Origin: Calditrichaceae bacterium
GTDB lineage: Bacteria > Calditrichota > Calditrichia > RBG-13-44-9 > J075
DNA length: 64,000 nucleotides
Assembly: GCA_013360445.1 (NCBI GenBank)
Contig: JABWBP010000029.1
Location: forward strand, 16,636-80,635
Direction of reading: 5' to 3'
In this document: in pieces, positions 57,636 to 64,000 of the stretch
Layout: the number at the start of each line of letters is the position of its first letter
How positions within the stretch are numbered: position 1 is the first letter of the stretch
The notes under the pieces: generated by a model
The model's database searches: none
The model's input: the letters and a program-made list of their open reading frames with translations, nothing else
What the model was told of the DNA's origin: nothing
Position numbers and translations under genes: made by a program

Positions 57636-58016
57636 TTGTAACTATTCAGGCATTTTGCCACAGAGGCCACAGAGCACACAGAGACATGATAACGGTTCTT
57701 TGGCATTTCATACTTTACAAGACTAAAACAGACAATACATAGATTCATGGCTCTCGCCGAAGATACAAATTTCAAAAAAACGGCTAAATGTAGCGATTCG
57801 CCGGTTTCTGATCAAGCAGTCATTACTTATTCCTTTCTATTTTGTAACTATTCAGGTCTTTTGCCACAGAGTTCACAGAGAGCACAGAGATATGGAAAAG
57901 TGCGTTAAACAAACCCCTTTAGTGGAAAAAAAAGTTCTATATACAAGAATAATGATTTTAAGAGTTTTAAATTCTTTCTGTGTGACTTCTGTGATCTCTG
58001 TGGCTGAATAGTAATT
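57636..58016. repeat. Three copies of an ACTATTCAG + 9-nt CACAGAG block
   Basis: 57636-57688 and 57841-57893 are direct copies: TTTGTAACTATTCAGG, a short AT stretch, then GCCACAGAG units at 9-nt period (GCCACAGAG-GCCACAGAG-CACACAGAG; GCCACAGAG-TTCACAGAG-AGCACAGAG). 57975-58016 is an inverted copy (minus strand ATTACTATTCAG then GCCACAGAG-ATCACAGAA). The last two form a long hairpin. The 508-base gap (57610-58117) shows no reading frame; an AGGAGG site serves the gene at 58118. Confidence 0.8.
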
Positions 58017-58117
58017 CTATGTTTCACTTTGTATTCCCGCATCCGCGGGGACAAGCTTTCCACTTTGCATTTTTCACTTTGCATTGATAACTTGCTGCTC
58101 ACAAGAGGAGGAAAATC

Positions 58118-61100
58118 ATGCGCGCCCTGTTTTGCTCTCGCTTCAGCCTGCCGGGTATATTGCACAAGCGCCTGGCTGCGGTTCTCATTATCAGCCTGGG
58201 GTGTTCAGCTATTGCAAACGAGCGTCCCCGGGCCGTCTCGCTTTCCGGCGCCTGGGAATTTTGCGCCTCTGCTCCCCTGGTGGAGGTGGTTGCGGATCGC
58301 AGCAAAGGGTTCGATCCGCCCCAGCTCAGCCCGGAGTTAGATGAGCTTATCCCGGAAAGCGCCCGGAAAGACCCCCACGCCGCGCTCCCGGAAAACCCGG
58401 AGTGGAAAGCCATCGCCGTGCCCGCCGCCTGGGAGCAGGTCGCCGGGATTGCTTATAACGGCGCGGGATGGTATCGCCGCAGCGTAAACGTTCCTGCGGA
58501 GTGGCTGAGGTCCGGCCAGCGCATTTGGATCGAATTCGACGCCGTGGCCACGGTCGCGGGGGTGTGGCTGAACGGCAAATGGTCAGGCGGCAACGTGGGC
58601 GATTATACCCGTTTCCGGGTAGAAGTCACCGGAATAGCGCAAAAAGGCAGCAACCAACTGCTGCTCTACGTGGATGAACTGCCCGGGCACGTCACCCAGG
58701 GATTTCTCAGCGCGGTCGCGCCGCATCACGGGGGCGTCTGGCAGGAGGCGCGCATGTATGCGACCGGGCCGGTAGCCGTGGAACCGGACGGCATTTACCT
58801 CCAGACCGATCCGGCCAACGGCGAAATTCGCGCCGCGGTCGATTTCAACGGAAAATGGGATGAAAAAATGCCCGCCCCGCAGCTTATCGTGCGCCGCTAC
58901 GATCCCGCGCAGCCGGAAACCCTTTCCCCGGCGATCTCCCCCCTCAAAGGAAGCGAACAGGCGCATCTGGACGCGGAAAAAAACCAGTGGCAGATTCGCC
59001 TGAAACTCCCCGGCGCAAAGATCTGGAGCCCCGAAGACCCCGCGCTGTACCGGGCGGAGGTGCGCCTCCCCCGCCCTGCCGCCAAAGGAGCGGAAAGCGT
59101 CTCCGACCGGGTTTTGCAAAAATTCGCATTCCGCACCGTCGAAATCGCCGGGAGCGAAGTACTGCTGAACGGCAATCCGGTTCACATTCGCAGCGTGCTG
59201 AACTGGGGATATTATCCCCGCGTGGTCAGCCCGGCTCCGCCGCCGCAGGTGGTGCGCGAGGAGTTCGCCTACCTCAAAAGCTTAGGCTTCAACGCCGAGA
59301 CCATCTGTTTGATGAACATGCCGGATTATTTTTATGACATCGCCGACGAGATGGGGATGTTCATCTGGCAGGAATATCCCACCTGGCACAACGATTTCAC
59401 CGCCGCGCGCCTGCCCACTTACCGCCGCCTCTTCCCGGCCTTTTTGCGCCGCGACCGCAACCATCCTGCGATCATTTTGCGCAGCATCTCCGTGGAAGCC
59501 GGGGTGCAGGATCAAACCGTGATGGCGGAATTGGTCAATCTGGCAAAAGAAATGGCCGCGACCCCGGTGCAGGATAACAATTCCTGGATGTGGATGAGCA
59601 ACCTGGAGTTGTCCGACTGGTACGGCGATGATAATTACTGGAACAACAGCCGCTGGGCCAAATACTTCCTGCTGGATCTGCCCGCGCAGTTGGATACCCT
59701 GCCGGCAAAGCCCTACCTGATGGGCGAGACCATCGCCGGCAGCGTGTGGATCGATACCGATACGTTGCCAAAAATCACCCCCGGCGTTCCGCTCTCCAAC
59801 TGGCTGCGCGGCGTCGATCAGCCCCTGCCGGGAGAAACATATCCTTACTGGTTTCCGGCCTGCTTTGAATCCTGCCTGAAGATCGAAGCGCAGTTACGGG
59901 AACGCTACAACGCGCTTCTGCCCGCGGGAAGAGATATCGTGCGCGATTACCTGATTCCCCAAAGTTACCGCTACAGCCTGCGGTTCCGCCGTTTCCAGGT
60001 GGAATTGCTCCATTCCGATCCCCGCTACCGCGGTTACACCCTGTTTTTGATCCGCGATCTGCCGCGAATTCCTTCCGGGTTGATCGACGACGCGGGGAAG
60101 TTGCGCTGGAAACCGGAAGATTGGGCGTGGTTCGGCGAGCATACCGCCGCGCCGGTGCAGGTTTCCGGGGTTCGCCCAACCGATCCCAAACGCCCGTTGA
60201 TCGAGCGCGCCCCGCAATTGGCGCAGTGGGATAACGGCTGGGGAATGGCGGCCAATCGCAGCGGAAAAGTGGCCTACCTGAACACCGGCTACGCGGATTT
60301 GAACGGGCTTTTCCGCGCCTGGCCCAATGCCCGGGAGGCAACGGTTCCCGATATTGAAAAACTGATTCCAGCCGCAGAGAAGCCCCTGCTGGCCACCAGC
60401 ATCCTCACCGGGGAGATGCTGCGCTACTTAGAGAGCGGGGGCGCGGTGCTGCTCTTCCCCTCCCAATGGCCGGGTGGGTTAGGCAGCGCGGAGAGCATGT
60501 TCTGGGGCGGCGCTTTTTTTATGCCCCCGGTGGGCGTTTTCAGCGAGATCGAAATTCAGCGGATGCTGCGACTACATCAGTACGACCTCACCCACCAGGC
60601 GAGCCAGGCCATTCCGGTGGAGGCGCTGGGCATTGCCGATAAAGTGGACCCGCTGCTGAGCTTTTTCGAGATGCACAACCAGCGGGATATTACCCGCCAG
60701 GACCAGCTTTTCGCCGCCCGGGTGGGCAAGGGATTGTTCATCGCCAGCGCGTTGGACCACTCCGCGGAGGCCGGCCAATGGGCGCTGGGCCGGATCGTGG
60801 AGTGGGCGCAGGCATGGAATGGGGCGGCCGATACCTTCCCGGCCGCCCGCATGGAACCGGAAGAGCTGCGCAAATTTGCCGCGGAAAAAGTGCAGGAAAT
60901 CATTCTATTGAACGCGGACTGGCGCTTCCAGCTCGATCCGGAGCAGACCGGGGATCAACAAGGCTGGGAGCGCAGCGACCTGGATGACCGGGACTGGGCG
61001 GCGATTCAGGCCAGCCAGCTCTGGGAACGCCAGGGTTACCGTTACGACGGGATGGCCTGGTATCGCAAATGGATCGAAACGCCGGCGTCCTTGAAAAACA

Positions 61101-61339
61101 AAAAAATCACCCTGGTGGCCGAGGGAGTGGATGACGCTTATCGCCTCTACGTGAACGGGGTGAAGGTCGCCGAATACGGCAGCTTTACCGAGCACGCCAA
61201 ATCGGTACATTACATCCGCACGGAGACGGATTTGACCCCGCTGCTTCATCCCGGGCAGAAAGATTTGCTGGTGTTGCAGGTGATCGACCTCTACGGCGGC
61301 GGGGGCATCGGCAGGCCGATTTATTTGCGGATCGAATAG
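58118..61339 (+). CDS. Exported glycoside hydrolase family 2 protein
   Basis: 1073 residues; ATG at 58118 behind GAGGAGG. Signal peptide around LAAVLIISLGCSAIA. GH2 plan: jelly-roll sugar-binding domain (LSGAWEFCAS, AGWYRRSVNVP), immunoglobulin-like domain, TIM barrel (EVLLNGNPVHIRSVLNWGYY, FAYLKSLGFNAETICLMNMP). Candidate acid/base E460 stands in ILRSISVEAG, where the usual preceding Asn is Val; candidate nucleophile E537 is in YLMGETIAG. A second jelly-roll domain forms the C-terminus (DWRFQLDPEQTGDQ, ITLVAEGVDDAYRLYVNGVK). Beta-galactosidase, glucuronidase or mannosidase activity cannot be told apart. The next gene, 88 bases downstream, is another exported glycosidase. Confidence 0.88.
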   Translation: MRALFCSRFSLPGILHKRLAAVLIISLGCSAIANERPRAVSLSGAWEFCASAPLVEVVADRSKGFDPPQLSPELDELIPESARKDPHAALPENPEWKAIAVPAAWEQVAGIAYNGAGWYRRSVNVPAEWLRSGQRIWIEFDAVATVAGVWLNGKWSGGNVGDYTRFRVEVTGIAQKGSNQLLLYVDELPGHVTQGFLSAVAPHHGGVWQEARMYATGPVAVEPDGIYLQTDPANGEIRAAVDFNGKWDEKMPAPQLIVRRYDPAQPETLSPAISPLKGSEQAHLDAEKNQWQIRLKLPGAKIWSPEDPALYRAEVRLPRPAAKGAESVSDRVLQKFAFRTVEIAGSEVLLNGNPVHIRSVLNWGYYPRVVSPAPPPQVVREEFAYLKSLGFNAETICLMNMPDYFYDIADEMGMFIWQEYPTWHNDFTAARLPTYRRLFPAFLRRDRNHPAIILRSISVEAGVQDQTVMAELVNLAKEMAATPVQDNNSWMWMSNLELSDWYGDDNYWNNSRWAKYFLLDLPAQLDTLPAKPYLMGETIAGSVWIDTDTLPKITPGVPLSNWLRGVDQPLPGETYPYWFPACFESCLKIEAQLRERYNALLPAGRDIVRDYLIPQSYRYSLRFRRFQVELLHSDPRYRGYTLFLIRDLPRIPSGLIDDAGKLRWKPEDWAWFGEHTAAPVQVSGVRPTDPKRPLIERAPQLAQWDNGWGMAANRSGKVAYLNTGYADLNGLFRAWPNAREATVPDIEKLIPAAEKPLLATSILTGEMLRYLESGGAVLLFPSQWPGGLGSAESMFWGGAFFMPPVGVFSEIEIQRMLRLHQYDLTHQASQAIPVEALGIADKVDPLLSFFEMHNQRDITRQDQLFAARVGKGLFIASALDHSAEAGQWALGRIVEWAQAWNGAADTFPAARMEPEELRKFAAEKVQEIILLNADWRFQLDPEQTGDQQGWERSDLDDRDWAAIQASQLWERQGYRYDGMAWYRKWIETPASLKNKKITLVAEGVDDAYRLYVNGVKVAEYGSFTEHAKSVHYIRTETDLTPLLHPGQKDLLVLQVIDLYGGGGIGRPIYLRIE

Positions 61340-61345
61340 TGTTCA

Positions 61346-61397
61346 GGTGTTATAGTGTGATAGTTCGATTACCCAAACACCAAAACACTAAAACACC
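61346..61397. repeat. Hairpin GGTGTTATAGTGT / ACACTAAAACACC
   Basis: Arms 61346-61358 and 61385-61397 pair at 12 of 13 positions around an AAACACCAAAACACT-containing loop. It lies between the two glycosidase genes and could lower expression of the second. Confidence 0.55.
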
Positions 61398-61427
61398 CCA
61401 TGATTTCATTGAGGGAAGAGTCCGGCA

Positions 61428-63842
61428 ATGTTAATCGTCATCATCTTACTCATAACCGCTACGGCGGCAGGACAGGGAATGGATACTCCGACAGATTCGG
61501 CGAACGGTTTTCCGGCAGGCAATTACACCCCTTTCGGCTACCTCGACAACCCTTATCACACCCTCTGGCTGAACAACAGCGGGGTGATCCGCAGCGCCCC
61601 GCCGTCAGGATTTCGCTTCCGGGAGCACCACACCGTGCTGCAATTAGCCGCGGCGGTGAATGGGCGCAGCTATTGCCAGCCTGCCGATTTCGAAACCGCC
61701 GGCTTGCACTCCGCTTATCATTCCAAAAATATCTTCAGCTATGATTGGAAGATTGGGGCGCTAAAATTCAGCGCGAGCTATTTTTTAGAATCAGACCGGG
61801 CGCAGGGGCTGAACTGCGAGGTGAAGATCGCCAATCACGGCTCCGCGGCGGCGATGGTGGAGGTGCGGGCGCTGCTGAGCGTTCCCCGGCTGGATTTCGA
61901 CCACTACACCGCCGGAACGCTCCCCGGCGGCGCGCTGATTCGCCGCTTTGCCGAGGGGCCGCTCTATCTGCTCTACACCGATGCGGAGAACGTTTTCCGG
62001 GCGGTCAGCTCGTCGCCCGCCGGCGTTGCAGCGTTTATGTCGGAGGGAAAACGAGAGCGCCTGCAAGACCGGGCGATCAGCGTGGAAGGGGATTTTATGG
62101 CCGCGATTTTAAGTTGTTCGCTGGCAGTTTCCCCCGGGACGGAGCGGGCCTTCCGCTTCACCCTCATCCGCGACGCAGCGCAGGCGGCGGCGTTGGGAAA
62201 GGCTCGCGCGGCGCTGGAATACTTTGATCGCCGGCGGGCGGAGCTCCGGGAGGACGATGCCCGCTTCTGGTCGCGCTGCCCGCAGCTTGTGGGCGATTGG
62301 CCGGAAGTGTGGAAACGCGGGCTGGTGTATGATTTCGAAACCCTGCGCATGAACGTTCGCCGCCCTATCGGAGCGTACCAGCGTCACTGGGACGGCATGG
62401 CGGCGGCCATTCCCCGCTCGGTGTTGGGAGAAACCGCCCTGGACATGCTCGCCTACAGCTACGCCGACCCGGAAACGGCGAAGGAAGTTCTCTTCGGCCT
62501 GTTTGCCGACGCCCTGGCGCCCAACGTTCCCTGTATGCGGGAAGACGGCTCGGTGAACATGGTCTCCGAATCCGGCGCGGAGTGCGGCACCGCCCCTTCC
62601 TGGTGTTTACCCTCTCTGACGATTCGTTCCATTTACGCCCGCACCCGGGACCGCAAGTGGGCGCAGGCGCTCTATCCCTACTTAGAAGAATTTATGCGCT
62701 GGTGGCTGGAGAATCGTACCCATCCCGACGGCGCTTTCTTTTTCGATAACAGTTGGGAGAGCGGGCAGGATCAGTCTTCCCGCTTCCAAATCGAGCAGGA
62801 AACCGGCGGCGCGGGAGTGCAACACCTCGAGCCGGTGGACCTCCACGCCGCCGTCGCCGATTTTGCGGGGCTGCTCTCCCAGTTTGCCGGGCTGCTGAAT
62901 CTGCAGGAAGCCGATGAATGGCAAAAAACGCAGGAAAAATATCGCCAAGGGCTTCGGAAATACTGGACCGGGCAGGGATTTCGCGACATCGACCGGCGCA
63001 GCGGCCGCCATACCGAGGCGGATTTTGCCTACCTGTGGCTCCCCTATCTGTTCGACTTGACCGATGCGAAGCAAAACGCGGCTCTGAGACAAAAATTGCG
63101 TACCCCTGAATATCAATCCCTAAAATCCTGGGCCAACTGGCCGCCGGGCTTTCAGGCGGTGGTGGAAAGCGCCTGGGCCATGGGGGAGCGGGTTTTGCAG
63201 GCGGAGCACGTCGCTAACCAGATGGACTACCTCTACGGCTGGTGGGATCGCCGCGCCTGGGAAACCCCCAACGCCCTGCCCCGGGCCTGGGGGCACATCG
63301 ACCGCCCCGCCAACCTGCTGGAGTACCATCCCCGCAAATGGGACGAATCTTTCGGGATGATCGACCGCTCCACCAACCCCCACGCCCCGCCCCGGGAACA
63401 TGCCGACCCCATGCCGGGCGTTGCCGCGGAGCAGTGGCACAACCGGGAAGGGAAACCCGCGGGAATGGAAAATTACGGTTGGGGCGCTACGTTGCCCATT
63501 CACCTGATTCGCGGCGTCGTCGGCTACCGCGACCTGCCCCCCGGCGCGGAAGAGGCCGGCTTTCTTTTAGCGCCCTCCCTGCCTTCCACAGTGCTCCAGC
63601 CGGGCAATCGCCTGGGAATGCGCAATCTCCACTTCGCGAACATCGATTTTGAGGTGATGTACGAAATAAAAGAAAACGGGCAACTCCGGGCTATGCTGAG
63701 CTGGCGCTCCCCCACCCCGGCAGCCCTCACTGCCCGGATCGAGGGGAAACAAGTCGCCGCCTCCGTGGGGAAGCAAACATCCGGCTCGCTGGCTTATACA
63801 ATCGAGAATCACGGGACCAGTGAGATTATTCTCGCAGAGTAA
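61428..63842 (+). CDS. Exported GH63-like (alpha/alpha)6 glycoside hydrolase
   Basis: 804 residues; ATG at 61428 with GAGGGAAGAG upstream. N-terminal hydrophobic signal (LIVIILLITATAAG), a beta-sandwich domain (about 30-270), then an (alpha/alpha)6 barrel with the MGH1/GH63-type segment HPDGAFFFDNSWESGQDQSS, where NSWESGxD carries the usual catalytic acid region, and later HTEADFAYLWLPYLFDL and GYWNN-like GYGW/NYGWGATLP segments. The family includes glucosidases and mannosylglycerate-type hydrolases. Together with the GH2 gene upstream it suggests a small exported set for degrading one glycan. No regulator or transporter for it lies in the remaining 158 bases of the window, which show no feature. 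Confidence 0.82.
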   Translation: MLIVIILLITATAAGQGMDTPTDSANGFPAGNYTPFGYLDNPYHTLWLNNSGVIRSAPPSGFRFREHHTVLQLAAAVNGRSYCQPADFETAGLHSAYHSKNIFSYDWKIGALKFSASYFLESDRAQGLNCEVKIANHGSAAAMVEVRALLSVPRLDFDHYTAGTLPGGALIRRFAEGPLYLLYTDAENVFRAVSSSPAGVAAFMSEGKRERLQDRAISVEGDFMAAILSCSLAVSPGTERAFRFTLIRDAAQAAALGKARAALEYFDRRRAELREDDARFWSRCPQLVGDWPEVWKRGLVYDFETLRMNVRRPIGAYQRHWDGMAAAIPRSVLGETALDMLAYSYADPETAKEVLFGLFADALAPNVPCMREDGSVNMVSESGAECGTAPSWCLPSLTIRSIYARTRDRKWAQALYPYLEEFMRWWLENRTHPDGAFFFDNSWESGQDQSSRFQIEQETGGAGVQHLEPVDLHAAVADFAGLLSQFAGLLNLQEADEWQKTQEKYRQGLRKYWTGQGFRDIDRRSGRHTEADFAYLWLPYLFDLTDAKQNAALRQKLRTPEYQSLKSWANWPPGFQAVVESAWAMGERVLQAEHVANQMDYLYGWWDRRAWETPNALPRAWGHIDRPANLLEYHPRKWDESFGMIDRSTNPHAPPREHADPMPGVAAEQWHNREGKPAGMENYGWGATLPIHLIRGVVGYRDLPPGAEEAGFLLAPSLPSTVLQPGNRLGMRNLHFANIDFEVMYEIKENGQLRAMLSWRSPTPAALTARIEGKQVAASVGKQTSGSLAYTIENHGTSEIILAE

Positions 63843-64000
63843 CAAGATAGACGGATCGCACTGGTTAAATGGTTCGATTGCTAACTGGTCAAATTGCTTC
63901 ATATACTAAACGCACGTCGAAATTTCCATTTACAGGCAATGGAGCCGCTTTGTAACCAGGATTCTTTCTCGAACACCGGAGGTGTTCAACATTTGTAGAA

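Overview
The window looks like chromosomal DNA of a GC-rich Gram-negative bacterium of the FCB superphylum, most plausibly a KSB1/Calditrichota-type lineage. Reasons: three large exported proteins end in a PNPFNP-type or related secretion-sorting domain (type IX secretion style). A TonB receptor, a giant exported protein and a PorV/PorQ-like barrel sit in one cassette. Central metabolism uses 2-oxoacid:ferredoxin oxidoreductase, and start codons include GTG and TTG. This placement is inferred from gene content only. I see no rRNA, tRNA, prophage or CRISPR array.

Layout. 1-5 kb: SulP anion transporter (cut by the window edge), an ArsM-type arsenite methyltransferase with a duplicated Cys-rich N-terminal module, a small membrane protein, and uvrC. 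5.4-7.1 kb: exported LVIVD/choice-of-anchor protein. 7.1-16.3 kb: a metal-resistance block on the minus strand, read as Cys-rich secreted peptide, outer-membrane factor, lipoprotein adaptor, a REP-associated transposase (RAYT) wedged into the operon, RND pump, Zn/Cd P-type ATPase. 16.5-22.6 kb: 2-oxoacid:ferredoxin oxidoreductase alpha and beta, with a GxxExxY gene in a repeat-bounded cassette between them, then an 866-residue ferredoxin-tailed protein translationally coupled to beta. 22.9-24.9 kb: BrnT toxin and BrnA-like antitoxin, small Cys/TM protein, hemerythrin, TPR protein. 25-33.5 kb: sugar-nucleotide epimerase, delta-60 lipoprotein, voltage-gated K+ channel with a zinc ribbon, AlkD-like protein, Tat nitroreductase-like protein, ABM monooxygenase, GNAT acetyltransferase, methyltransferase. 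34-42.4 kb: a DUF4143 ATPase that has lost its P-loop, a LuxR-family ATPase regulator, and a large subtilase. 42.7-57.6 kb: penicillin-acylase family protein, glutaredoxin-like protein, TonB receptor/secreted protein/PorV-like/PpiC-like cassette, haem-binding-domain protein, lipoylated E2, exported thioredoxin. 58-63.8 kb: two exported glycoside hydrolases (GH2 and GH63-like).

The most distinctive feature is how densely the intergenic DNA is packed with small structured repeats. (a) RAYT-type REP palindromes with GTAG or GGAG heads and a TTCA loop, including pairs on both sides of the RAYT gene. (b) Hairpins built from a roughly 9-nt purine-rich unit (NNCRCAGAG and variants); one pair of these brackets the GxxExxY gene and others stand without a gene. 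(c) A 118-bp MITE-like element with perfect 17-bp terminal inverted repeats and a 5-bp target duplication. (d) A 94-bp near-identical sequence present twice, 42 kb apart. (e) A 31-bp palindrome present three times. Some repeat units lie inside reading frames (subtilase, E2, PpiC-like protein).
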